Below the pieces are notes generated by a model, which saw only the letters and a program-made list of their open reading frames with translations, did no database searches and was not told the origin of the DNA. From the NCBI GenBank assembly GCA_946478765.1, contig CAMLDH010000055.1:1-16169 (forward strand): a DNA stretch of 16,169 nucleotides, given 5' to 3'. Below, piece by piece: positions 6,775 through 14,633 of the stretch (its first letter is position 1; each line of letters opens with the position of its first letter). Source of the stretch: an uncultured Oxalobacteraceae bacterium. GTDB taxonomy: Bacteria > Pseudomonadota > Gammaproteobacteria > Burkholderiales > Burkholderiaceae. Both the position numbers and the translations under genes were made by a program.

Positions 6775-8951
6775 CAAAAAATCCAATAGAAAAGAACGTA
6801 CGGGGACCAGCCGGCTGGCGTCATTGGAGTGCTGCCTTCGCGTTGTCGTGTATCGTGGCCGGCATTCCGGTGGCCGGCATCCAGCCGTCGTACGCGCAAG
6901 ACCCGGCGGCAGGCCAGGCCACGCTGAACTTCGTCGGCGCCGATATCGAATCGGTCATCAAGGCGATCGGCCACTACACCAATCGCACCTTCATCATCGA
7001 TCCGCGCGTCAAGGGAACGATCAACGTGGTGTCGGAAAAGCCGGTTTCCAAGGCGGAGGCGTTCCAGCTGCTGACGGCGGCGCTGCGTTTGCAAGGGTAT
7101 GCAGTCGTGACCACCGATGGATTCGTCAAAGTCGTGCCGGAAGCCGATGCCAAGCTGCAAGCCGGTCCGATTCAGAGCGGCGCGATCCGGGGCGACCAGA
7201 TCGCGACCCAGATTTTTCGTTTGAATTATGAATCGGCGGCCAATCTGGTGTCGGTGCTGCGCCCGCTGATTTCACCGAATAACACAATCAACGCGAACCC
7301 CGGCAACAACACGGTCATCATTACCGACTATGCCGACAATCTGCGCCGGCTGGGCAAGATCATTGCCGCGCTGGATACGCCGGCCACCGGCGACATGGAT
7401 ATTGTGCCAATAAAAAACGCGATTGCGAGCGACATTGCGATCATGGTCAATCGTCTGCTGGAGCCAAGTATCGGCGGACCCGGCCAGGAGGCAGGGCGCG
7501 TCAGTCTGCTGGCCGACGCACGGACCAATGCCGTCATCGTGCGCGCGCCTTCGGTCGCACGTGCGAGCCTGGCGAAATCGCTGATTGCCAAGCTGGACCA
7601 GCCAACTACGCAACCGGGCAATGTACACGTGGTCTACTTGCGCAATGCCGACGCGATCAAACTGGCGCAGACCCTGCGCGCGGTCGTTTCATCCGACACA
7701 TCGGCGCAAGGCGCAACGCCGGCGGCAACATCCGCTCCGGCGCCGGCCGTTCCGGGCGGGCCGGGCGGGGGCATGCAGGTGCCGTCATCGGCGCCGCAAC
7801 CAACGTCCTTGCCTGCGGGCGGCGCTGCCGGGTTCATCCAGGCCGATGCCGCGACCAATACCCTCATCATCACGGCCAGCGAAGCGGTCTATCGCAATTT
7901 GCGCACGGTCATCGACCAATTGGATGCACGGCGTGCGCAAGTGTATGTGGAGGGGCTCATTGTCGAAGTCACGTCCGACCGCGCCGCCGAATTCGGGATT
8001 CAATGGGCGGGGCTGACGGGCGACAGCACCAGCAGTTATCGGGTCGGGACGGTGACCGGATTTTCGACCGGCGGCAATAACCTGATTACACAAGCGGCCG
8101 CCAAAGCGGCCGGCACCGCGCCTAGCGCACCGGGAAATGGATTGAATCTCGGCATTTTCCGCCAGATCAATGGCGCGCTCGGCTTGGGCGCATTGGCCCG
8201 GGCATTGGAAAGCGATGGCAATGCGAACATCCTGTCCATGCCCAACCTGATTACGCTCGATAACGAAGAAGCGAAAATCATCGTCGGGCAGAACGTGCCG
8301 TTCGTGACCGGGCAATTTACCACGCCCGCCTCGGCTGGCGGCGCCGCCGGCGTGAATCCGTTCCAGACCATCGAACGCAAGGATGTCGGTTTGTCGCTGC
8401 GCGTGCGGCCGCAGGTGTCGGAAGGCGGTTCGGTCAAGATGGCGATTTACCAGGAAACGTCGAATGTCCGGCCGACCACCAACGCGGCGGATATCATTAC
8501 CGACAAACGTTCGATTGAAACCAATGTCTTGGTCGACGATGGTCAGATCATCGTGCTGGGCGGTTTGATCGACGACACCGGCAGCGACACGGTGGAGAGG
8601 GTGCCGGGTCTGGGCAATATTCCGATCATTGGCAACCTGTTCTCGTACCAGTCGCGCAAACGCACCAAGAGGAACTTGATGGTGTTCCTGCGGCCGACCG
8701 TGGTGCGCACCAATGAACAAAGCGTCAATGTCGCGGGCGACCGCTACGATTACATGCGCAATGTCCAACTCAAGGGGTTGCCTGAACAGACCATCATATT
8801 GCCGAACCTCGGCGCCCCGCTGGTGCCGGCTCTGCAAGACGGCCAGATGGTCGATGGTCCTTTATATAATGCCAACACGGGAACCAAAGGCACGCCGCAA
8901 AAATCCAGGCCGCCGCAAACTGCGCCGCCGCCATCGCCAACTATCAATTAA
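6771..8951 (+). CDS. gspD: GspD, outer-membrane secretin of type II secretion
   Basis: GspD is the outer-membrane channel through which folded substrates leave the periplasm. It has 726 residues, including a long signal peptide of about 43 residues ending SYAQ. The N0 domain (about 48-125) begins [17 protein letters not shown] and contains [13 protein letters not shown]. The N1, N2 and N3 domains lie at about 145-385. N3 carries a roughly 45-residue Ala/Pro/Gly-rich insertion. The secretin core (about 390-665) holds [19 protein letters not shown] and [18 protein letters not shown]. It ends with [14 protein letters not shown] and a [11 protein letters not shown] strand. The C-terminal tail is proline-rich ([11 protein letters not shown]), and no pilotin gene is present. 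It overlaps gspN by 4 bases, and gspE follows after 23 bases. Confidence 0.97.
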   Translation: MTKNPIEKNVRGPAGWRHWSAAFALSCIVAGIPVAGIQPSYAQDPAAGQATLNFVGADIESVIKAIGHYTNRTFIIDPRVKGTINVVSEKPVSKAEAFQLLTAALRLQGYAVVTTDGFVKVVPEADAKLQAGPIQSGAIRGDQIATQIFRLNYESAANLVSVLRPLISPNNTINANPGNNTVIITDYADNLRRLGKIIAALDTPATGDMDIVPIKNAIASDIAIMVNRLLEPSIGGPGQEAGRVSLLADARTNAVIVRAPSVARASLAKSLIAKLDQPTTQPGNVHVVYLRNADAIKLAQTLRAVVSSDTSAQGATPAATSAPAPAVPGGPGGGMQVPSSAPQPTSLPAGGAAGFIQADAATNTLIITASEAVYRNLRTVIDQLDARRAQVYVEGLIVEVTSDRAAEFGIQWAGLTGDSTSSYRVGTVTGFSTGGNNLITQAAAKAAGTAPSAPGNGLNLGIFRQINGALGLGALARALESDGNANILSMPNLITLDNEEAKIIVGQNVPFVTGQFTTPASAGGAAGVNPFQTIERKDVGLSLRVRPQVSEGGSVKMAIYQETSNVRPTTNAADIITDKRSIETNVLVDDGQIIVLGGLIDDTGSDTVERVPGLGNIPIIGNLFSYQSRKRTKRNLMVFLRPTVVRTNEQSVNVAGDRYDYMRNVQLKGLPEQTIILPNLGAPLVPALQDGQMVDGPLYNANTGTKGTPQKSRPPQTAPPPSPTIN

Positions 8952-8974
8952 CGATCAGCAAAGACTATTCAACA

Positions 8975-10414
8975 ATGGACGCGCGTCTCTTACCTTATGC
9001 ATTTGCCCGCGACTTCGCGCTGCTCGCGCGCCGCACCGACGCGACCGGCAGTAACGGCACGAACCATGCGGTCGAAGTGTGGGTGTCGGACGCCACCGCG
9101 CCGACCGCGATTGCGGAAGTAAGCCGCCGTTTCGGCCGCGTGAAACTGAAGTCGATGCCGCGCGGCGAACTGGAAGCGGCGATTGCGCAAGCGTATGCCG
9201 GCTCCGGCGGCGATGCCGCACAAGTGGTCGATGAGGTCGAATCCGATCTCGATCTGGCCAAGCTGATGATGGACATGCCGGCCATCGAAGATTTGCTGGA
9301 ATCGGCCGACGACGCGCCGGTGATTCGCATGATCAATGCATTGCTGACACAGGCACTGCGCGAAGAAGCATCGGACATCCATATCGAGCCGTTCGAGCAG
9401 ATTTCGGTGGTGCGCTTTCGCATCGACGGCACGCTGCGCGATGTGGTGCGGCCGAAAAAGGCGATCCATGCATCGCTGATTTCACGCATCAAGATCATGG
9501 CGCAACTCGATATTGCAGAAAAGCGTCTGCCGCAGGACGGCCGCATCACCCTCCGCGTCGGCGGCAAACCGGTCGATGTGCGGGTGTCGACGCTGCCGAC
9601 CGGACACGGCGAGCGCGCGGTATTGCGCTTGCTCGACAAGGAAGCCGGCCGGCTCGACTTGAAGCATCTGGGCATGAGCGATGCGGTGCTGCCGCAATTC
9701 GACAAGCTGATCGGCCAGCCGCACGGCATCGTGCTGGTAACCGGGCCGACCGGCTCCGGCAAGACCACCACCTTGTATGCCGCGCTGTCGCGCCTGAATG
9801 CAACGACCACCAATGTGCTGACGGTGGAAGATCCGATCGAATACGAGTTGGCCGGTGTCGGCCAGACGCAGGTCAATGCGCGCATCGACATGACGTTTGC
9901 GAAAGCGTTGCGCGCGATTTTGCGGCAAGACCCGGATGTCATCATGATCGGTGAAATCCGCGACCTGGAAACCGCGCAAATCGCGGTGCAGGCATCGCTG
10001 ACCGGCCATCTGGTGCTGGCCACGCTGCACACCAACGATTCGGCGGCGGCGGTCACGCGCCTGCTCGACATGGGCATCGAGCCGTTCCTGTTGTCGTCAT
10101 CGCTCTTGGGCGTGGTTGCGCAACGGCTGGTGCGCAAATTGTGCGCCCATTGCAAAACGCAGGACGGCCCGCACTGGCAGGCGGTCGGTTGCGACAAATG
10201 CGGAAAGACCGGGTATCAGGGCCGGGTCGGCGTCTATGAATTATTGCTGACGACCGACGAGATTCGTGCGCAAATCCATAATCAGGCGTCGGAAGCGGAT
10301 ATCCGTGCCGCCGCGCAACGCGACGGCATGCGCACCATGCGTGAAGACGGCGAGCGTTGGCTGGTCGATGGAACAACGACGCAGGCAGAAATGCTGCGCG
10401 TCACGAAGGAATAA
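8975..10414 (+). CDS. gspE: GspE, secretion ATPase of type II secretion
   Basis: GspE is the cytoplasmic hexameric ATPase that drives pseudopilus assembly. It has 479 residues. The N-terminal domains (1 to about 95) bind GspL. The N2/PAS-like part includes [12 protein letters not shown] and [13 protein letters not shown]. Walker A is GPTGSGKT (257-264), the Asp box TVEDPIEY (283-290), Walker [11 protein letters not shown] (321-330) and the His box [17 protein letters not shown] tetra-cysteine zinc motif is present at Cys390, 393, 406 and 409. Only 12 residues separate the two CxxC pairs, much shorter than the roughly 29 I recall for Vibrio EpsE. No strong ribosome site precedes ATG 8975. gspF begins three bases after the stop. 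Confidence 0.97.
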   Translation: MDARLLPYAFARDFALLARRTDATGSNGTNHAVEVWVSDATAPTAIAEVSRRFGRVKLKSMPRGELEAAIAQAYAGSGGDAAQVVDEVESDLDLAKLMMDMPAIEDLLESADDAPVIRMINALLTQALREEASDIHIEPFEQISVVRFRIDGTLRDVVRPKKAIHASLISRIKIMAQLDIAEKRLPQDGRITLRVGGKPVDVRVSTLPTGHGERAVLRLLDKEAGRLDLKHLGMSDAVLPQFDKLIGQPHGIVLVTGPTGSGKTTTLYAALSRLNATTTNVLTVEDPIEYELAGVGQTQVNARIDMTFAKALRAILRQDPDVIMIGEIRDLETAQIAVQASLTGHLVLATLHTNDSAAAVTRLLDMGIEPFLLSSSLLGVVAQRLVRKLCAHCKTQDGPHWQAVGCDKCGKTGYQGRVGVYELLLTTDEIRAQIHNQASEADIRAAAQRDGMRTMREDGERWLVDGTTTQAEMLRVTKE

Positions 10415-10417
10415 GCA

Positions 10418-11638
10418 GTGCCCGCATTTCGTTATGAAGCCGCCGACGTCGTCGGCAATACCAAAAAAGGGGTGGTCAACGCCGACAGTGCGCGCGCCGC
10501 GCGTGCCGATTTGCGCAGCCAGGGTTTGGTGCCGCTGGTGGTCGACGCGATTGCGGCGCAAGTCGATGAATCGGGCAAAACCAAAAAGCGTGCATTCGGC
10601 GACAAACTTTCAACCGTGGAACTGGCGTTGTTTACGCGCCAGCTGGCAAGCTTGCTGGAAGCCAGTCTGCCGCTGGAGCAGGCATTCTCCGCCTTGCTGG
10701 AACAGGCGGAACGCGCCTATGTGCGCGATTTGATCGCGTCGATTCGCGCCGAAGTCATGGGTGGCGCATCGCTGTCGGACGCGCTGGCGCGCCATCCGCG
10801 CGACTTTGCCGACATCTACCGCGCACTGGTGGCATCCGGCGAGCAGATCGGCCAGCTGTCGCGCGTGCTGTCGCGTCTGGCCGACTATATCGAACGTCGC
10901 AATTCGCTGGTGCAAAAGGTGAAGCTGGCATTTACCTATCCGGCCATCGTGACCGTGGTGGCGTTTGCGATCGTCATTTTCCTGCTGACTTATGTCGTGC
11001 CGCAGATCGTGTCCGTGTTTGCCAATACCAAGCAGAAGCTGCCGTTCTTGACGGTGATGATGCTGGCGGTTTCCGACTTCGTGCGCAATTACGGCTGGAT
11101 CGTTTTTCTGGTGGTGGTCGGTGCGCTGTTCGCATGGCGCGCTGCATTGAAAAATCCCGACATCAAGTATCGCTGGCATAGCTGGCTGTTGACTGCGCCC
11201 CTGTACGGCAAGTTCGAACGCAGCTTGAATACCGCGCGCTTTGCCAGCACGCTCGCCATCACCACCGGGTCAGGCGTGCCGATCTTGCGCGCGCTGCAAA
11301 CCAGCCGCGATACGCTGTCCAATGTCGCGATGCGCGAACAGGTGGAAGACGCGACCAACAGCGTGCGCGAAGGTGTCGGTTTGGCGCGCGCGTTATCGGC
11401 ACACAAGCATTTTCCGCCGATGCTGATTCACATGATACGCGCCGGTGAAGTCACCGGCGAATTGCCGGCCATGCTGGAGCGCGCCTCCAATGCGCAGGAG
11501 CAGGATCTGGAGCGGCGGGCGCTGACGATTGCCGGTTTGCTGGAGCCGGCATTGATTCTGGCGATGGGTGTGGTGGTGCTGCTGATCGTGCTGGCAGTGC
11601 TGATGCCGATCATCGAGATCAATCAGTTGGTGCGGTAG
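10418..11638 (+). CDS. gspF: GspF, polytopic inner-membrane core of type II secretion
   Basis: GspF is the multi-pass inner-membrane protein at the centre of the T2SS platform, next to the ATPase and pseudopilus base. It has 406 residues with the two tandem T2SSF domains (about 70-193 and 273-396), each carrying the FTRQLASLLEASLPLEQAF / FASTLAITTGSGVPILRAL type of helix. Three membrane segments are visible at about 173-197, 226-245 and 375-402. The N-terminal PAFRYEAADVVGNTKKGVV segment is typical. The start is GTG, supported by AAGGA at 10406-10410, seven bases upstream. gspC follows after 24 bases. Confidence 0.97.
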   Translation: MPAFRYEAADVVGNTKKGVVNADSARAARADLRSQGLVPLVVDAIAAQVDESGKTKKRAFGDKLSTVELALFTRQLASLLEASLPLEQAFSALLEQAERAYVRDLIASIRAEVMGGASLSDALARHPRDFADIYRALVASGEQIGQLSRVLSRLADYIERRNSLVQKVKLAFTYPAIVTVVAFAIVIFLLTYVVPQIVSVFANTKQKLPFLTVMMLAVSDFVRNYGWIVFLVVVGALFAWRAALKNPDIKYRWHSWLLTAPLYGKFERSLNTARFASTLAITTGSGVPILRALQTSRDTLSNVAMREQVEDATNSVREGVGLARALSAHKHFPPMLIHMIRAGEVTGELPAMLERASNAQEQDLERRALTIAGLLEPALILAMGVVVLLIVLAVLMPIIEINQLVR

Positions 11639-11662
11639 GAGCCCTATGTTGAAAGGAATCGA

Positions 11663-12280
11663 ATGAAGCGCTTGCCCCTTGTTGCGATCTTCGCGTTGTT
11701 CATTGCGTTATGCGTATCCGCTGCGTACTGGGGAATGCAATTGTTCAAGCCGCCGGTGCGCCAGGTGGCCGCGCCGCAGCAGGTCAGCAAGGCGGATATC
11801 AATCTCGATGCGGCCGCCGGCTTGTTCGGCGGGCGTGCAGCTGCGGTTGCCGTGGCCAGCAATTTCCAGTTGAAGGGCATCGTGCTCGCGGGGCGGGCTA
11901 ATGAGAGCATCGCCATCCTCGCCGCCGACGGCAAGCCGGCGCAAGCAATTGTGATCAATACCGAAGTCGTGCCGGGTGTCACCGTCAAGGAAGTGCATGC
12001 GCAATATGTGTTGCTGTCCGAAAGCGGCGTGACCAAGCGGGTGGAATTGCCGGAAAGTGCGAAAGGAACGGCGATCGCAAGAGTCGATATGGCCGGCATT
12101 CCCTCGATGCCGATACAGGTAATGCCACCTGGCCCACCGCCAGTGGCGCCGCCGGGGATGGGCAATTCCCAGATGCCGCCACCGATGCAATCGCCACCAG
12201 GGCTTGCTCCGCCGCCAGCCGATGGGGGGGGCAATTCGGACTCGCTCGGTGGCGGTCACCCCGGATCATCCGGACGGTGA
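11663..12280 (+). CDS. gspC: GspC, inner-membrane link to the secretin (short, PDZ-less form)
   Basis: GspC joins the inner-membrane platform to the secretin through its homology region. The protein has 205 residues: one membrane helix at about 5-26, a short linker, then the HR domain at about 60-145 (ASNFQLKGIVLAGRANESIAIL, VVPGVTVKEVHAQYVLLSESG). There is no PDZ or coiled-coil domain. The last 50 residues are rich in Pro, Gly and Met (PPGPPPVAPPGMG). AAAGGA at 11652-11657 is a good ribosome site. It is the last gene of the operon, unlike the enterobacterial order where gspC is first. A run of eight G at 12224-12231 lies near its 3' end. Confidence 0.9.
   Translation: MKRLPLVAIFALFIALCVSAAYWGMQLFKPPVRQVAAPQQVSKADINLDAAAGLFGGRAAAVAVASNFQLKGIVLAGRANESIAILAADGKPAQAIVINTEVVPGVTVKEVHAQYVLLSESGVTKRVELPESAKGTAIARVDMAGIPSMPIQVMPPGPPPVAPPGMGNSQMPPPMQSPPGLAPPPADGGGNSDSLGGGHPGSSGR
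12224..12231 (+). repeat. G8 homopolymer in the gspC 3' end
   Basis: Eight consecutive G fall within the Gly-rich tail codons. Loss of one G would extend the frame to a TGA at about 12350. Gain of one would end it at a TAA near 12300. Such runs are prone to slippage. Confidence 0.6.
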
Positions 12281-12365
12281 GTTCGACTCGCGCGTAATTT
12301 GCAGCTTGCTGTTGGCGTCCCGGCTGTTGCGGAAAAACCGGACTGACGACTGACTACTGGCCGCG
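12281..12365. other. Convergent intergenic gap, no clear terminator
   Basis: This is the space between the end of the gsp operon and the minus-strand small ORF. No stem followed by a T-tract was found on either strand, so the two converging transcripts may overlap or end by another mechanism. Confidence 0.4.
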
Positions 12366-12566
12366 CTAATCGTTGTCCGGTTCGATGAGGTTTTTTTTCA
12401 GCGAACGTTTTTGCACTTGCCGTACCGCGGAAGCTGTCTTCTTATGCGGCCCTGCTGCCCGCTGTTTGGCAGCCACGGCCACCGGATTGCGCGGCTTCAG
12501 TCCTTTTTGCGACGGCTCGATACGAAAGCTGCGCTTTTGCCGGGTGCCGAGGGTTTTGTTGGCCAT
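12366..12566 (-). CDS. Small basic protein of unknown function
   Basis: A 66-residue frame lies on the same strand as hslU, 69 bases downstream of it. It is rich in Lys and Arg (TRQKRSFRIEPSQKG, HKKTASAVRQVQKRSLKK) with an acidic end, IEPDND. There is no membrane segment, no cysteine and no recognisable domain. The composition suggests a nucleic-acid- or ribosome-associated protein, but that is a guess. No clear Shine-Dalgarno sequence precedes its ATG, and a 15-bp hairpin lies between it and hslU. Support comes from its position in the gene-dense block and from ordinary codon-like composition. It could also be a chance frame. Confidence 0.45.
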   Translation of the reverse strand: MANKTLGTRQKRSFRIEPSQKGLKPRNPVAVAAKQRAAGPHKKTASAVRQVQKRSLKKNLIEPDND

Positions 12567-12585
12567 GATGTTGAAAGTAGCGCAA

Positions 12586-12628
12586 GCCTCCGTGCCTGCA
12601 GCGCAATGCAGGCACGGAGGCCTGCATT
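12586..12628 (-). terminator. 15-bp perfect hairpin with alternative fold after hslU
   Basis: The arms 12586-12600 and 12607-12621 pair perfectly over 15 bases around a six-base loop. An overlapping, mutually exclusive stem pairs 12605-12613 with 12620-12628 over 9 bases. It begins seven bases past the hslU stop. There is no run of T after the stem on the minus strand, so it may end or protect the hslVU mRNA rather than act as a classical terminator, or it may act on the small ORF downstream. Confidence 0.55.
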
Positions 12629-12635
12629 ACTTTGG

Positions 12636-13985
12636 TTACAACACGTAGCGCGACAAATCTTCATTGTCGGACAACGCGCTGAGCCGTTCATCGACATAGG
12701 CGGCATCGATCGCCAGCGTCTTGCCGGAATTTTCGCTGGCCGAAAACGACATTTCTTCCAGCAGTTTTTCCATCACGGTATACAAACGCCGCGCGCCGAT
12801 GTTTTCCGTTTTTTCATTGACCGAAAACGCGATTTCCGCGAGCCGCTTGATGCCGTCCTGCGCGAATTCGATCTTCACGTCTTCCGTTGCCAGCAGTGCT
12901 TCATACTGCTTGGTCAGACACGCATCGGTGCTGGTCAGGATGCATTCAAAATCGGCGATCGACAGCGATTCGAGTTCGACCCGGATCGGCAGCCGGCCTT
13001 GCAATTCGGGAATCAGATCGGACGGCTTGGCCAGATGGAAGGCGCCGGACGCGATGAATAGAATATGATCGGTGCGGATCATGCCGTACTTGGTGTTGAC
13101 GGTGGTGCCTTCGACCAGCGGCAACAGGTCGCGCTGTACGCCGGCACGCGACACATCGGCGCCGCCGACTTCGGAGCGGCTCGCGATCTTGTCGATTTCA
13201 TCGAGGAAGACGATGCCGTTCTGTTCGACATTGGTGATCGCCTTCTGCTTGAGTTCGTCATCGTTGACCAGCTTGGCGGCTTCTTCCTCGACCAGCAGCT
13301 TCATCGCTTCGCGGATCTTGATCTTGCGTTTTTTCTTGCGCCCGCCGCCGATGCCGGAAAACATCGATTTGATCTGTTCGGTCATTTCTTCCATGCCGGG
13401 CGGCGCCATGATTTCCATGTGCGGTCCGGCTTCGGCCAGTTCGATCTCGATTTCGCGGTCGTCGAGTATGCCTTCACGCAAACGCTTGCGAAACGTCTGG
13501 CGCGCCGCATTGCCGGTCTGCGTTTCGCCTTCTGCCGGCGCGCTGTTTGCGCTGCTGAAGCCGAAATCGCGTGCCGGCGGCACCAGGATGTCGATGATGC
13601 GGTCTTCCGCCGCATCCTCGGCGCGGGTGCGCACTTTCTGCATTTCCGCTTCGCGTGTTTGCTTGATGCCGATGTCGATCAAGTCGCGGATGATGGTGTC
13701 GACATCGCGGCCGACATAGCCGACTTCGGTAAATTTCGTCGCCTCGATCTTGATGAACGGCGCATCGGCCAGCTTGGCGAGGCGGCGCGCAATTTCAGTC
13801 TTGCCGACGCCGGTCGGACCGATCATCAGGATGTTTTTCGGTGTGATCTCATGGCGCAAGGGTTCCGCCACTTGCTGCCGGCGCCAGCGATTGCGCAGCG
13901 CGATTGCCACTGCGCGCTTGGCGCGTGCCTGGCCGACCACATGCTTGTCGAGTTCGGAGACAATCTCTTGGGGTGTCATATTCAT
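12636..13985 (-). CDS. hslU: HslU (ClpY), ATPase subunit of the HslVU protease
   Basis: HslU is the AAA+ unfoldase that recognises, unfolds and feeds proteins into the HslV chamber. It has 449 residues from ATG 13985 ([19 protein letters not shown]), matching the E. coli start. Walker A is GPTGVGKT (56-63), the pore loop is GYVGRD (89-94), and Walker B is VFLDEIDKI (259-267). A sensor-2 type arginine lies in [16 protein letters not shown]. The I-domain spans about 110-245 and contains a basic RKKKRKIK stretch. The C-terminus, EDLSRYVL, is the tail that inserts into HslV. A further in-frame ATG at 14021 would overlap hslV and has no homology, so it was rejected. It lies 19 bases downstream of hslV and is co-transcribed from the heat-shock promoter. 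Confidence 0.98.
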   Translation of the reverse strand: MNMTPQEIVSELDKHVVGQARAKRAVAIALRNRWRRQQVAEPLRHEITPKNILMIGPTGVGKTEIARRLAKLADAPFIKIEATKFTEVGYVGRDVDTIIRDLIDIGIKQTREAEMQKVRTRAEDAAEDRIIDILVPPARDFGFSSANSAPAEGETQTGNAARQTFRKRLREGILDDREIEIELAEAGPHMEIMAPPGMEEMTEQIKSMFSGIGGGRKKKRKIKIREAMKLLVEEEAAKLVNDDELKQKAITNVEQNGIVFLDEIDKIASRSEVGGADVSRAGVQRDLLPLVEGTTVNTKYGMIRTDHILFIASGAFHLAKPSDLIPELQGRLPIRVELESLSIADFECILTSTDACLTKQYEALLATEDVKIEFAQDGIKRLAEIAFSVNEKTENIGARRLYTVMEKLLEEMSFSASENSGKTLAIDAAYVDERLSALSDNEDLSRYVL

Positions 13986-14004
13986 GATATTCGTTCGCAG
14001 AGCG

Positions 14005-14541
14005 CTACTCCAAGGTTTCAATGGTGTGCGACAGATTGGTATAGATGCACAGTTCGCCGGCGATCGTGAGGGATTTTTTCACGATCTCGAAAGGCGAGAG
14101 GTCGGTATTTTCCTGCAGCGCCTTGGCCGCCGATTGCGCAAATGCGCCGCCGGACCCGATCGCGCCGACGCCGTCTTCCGGCTCCAATACATCGCCGTTG
14201 CCGGTGATGACCAACGTCGATTCGCGGTCCGCCACCAGCAGCATTGCTTCGAGCCGGCGCAGAATGCGATCGGTGCGCCAGTCTTTGGCAAGTTCGACCG
14301 AGGCGCGCATCAAATGGCCCTGATGCTTTTCCAGCTTTCCTTCAAAGCGTTCGAGCAGGGTGAACGCATCGGCGGTGCCGCCGGCAAAACCTGCCAGGAC
14401 TTTGCCTTGATAGAGCTTGCGCACTTTGCGTGCGGTGCCTTTCATCACGATGTTGCCTAGCGTGACTTGGCCATCGCCGCCCAAGGCCACGATGTTTCCG
14501 CGCCGGACCGACAAAATGGTTGTGCCGTGAAATTGTTCCAT
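14005..14541 (-). CDS. hslV: HslV (ClpQ), peptidase subunit of the HslVU protease, with propeptide
   Basis: HslV is the threonine peptidase that forms the two-ring chamber of the HslVU protease. It has 178 residues. The usual N-terminus TTI.SVRRG.. begins here at residue 7, after MEQFHG, so Thr7 should become the catalytic N-terminal nucleophile only after removal of a six-residue propeptide rather than of the initiator Met alone. This extended form is, as I recall, usual in Burkholderiales. Other family blocks present are [39 protein letters not shown] and AIGSGG.FAQSAA. It is the first gene of hslVU, 36-44 bases from the predicted heat-shock start site. Confidence 0.98.
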   Translation of the reverse strand: MEQFHGTTILSVRRGNIVALGGDGQVTLGNIVMKGTARKVRKLYQGKVLAGFAGGTADAFTLLERFEGKLEKHQGHLMRASVELAKDWRTDRILRRLEAMLLVADRESTLVITGNGDVLEPEDGVGAIGSGGAFAQSAAKALQENTDLSPFEIVKKSLTIAGELCIYTNLSHTIETLE

Positions 14542-14584
14542 GCTTGCCTATGAAGATTGGTATTACAGATATATAACCGTTAAG

Positions 14585-14612
14585 AGGTGGGGGTTGACCG
14601 TCCGATTGCAAG
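14585..14612 (-). promoter_or_regulatory. Heat-shock (sigma-32) promoter of hslVU
   Basis: Read on the minus strand, CTTGCAA (14612-14606) and CCCCACCT (14592-14585) are separated by 13 bases. The sigma-32 consensus is roughly CTTGAAA, 11-16 bases, CCCCATNT, so both boxes are close to ideal and the spacing fits. The start of transcription would fall near 14578, giving a leader of about 37 bases before hslV. This agrees with the known heat-shock control of hslVU in E. coli. Confidence 0.8.
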
Positions 14613-14633
14613 ATGCAAGCGGTATTCGTAACT

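Noticed and set aside
12411..13061. Plus-strand frames of over 200 codons opposite hslU, and similar ones opposite the gsp genes
   Set aside because: They lie antisense to clear, conserved genes and have no recognisable domains. Their openness follows from codon bias of the real strand.
13986..14021. HslU start at 14021
   Set aside because: It overlaps the hslV stop and adds 12 residues with no family match. ATG 13985 matches known HslU N-termini.
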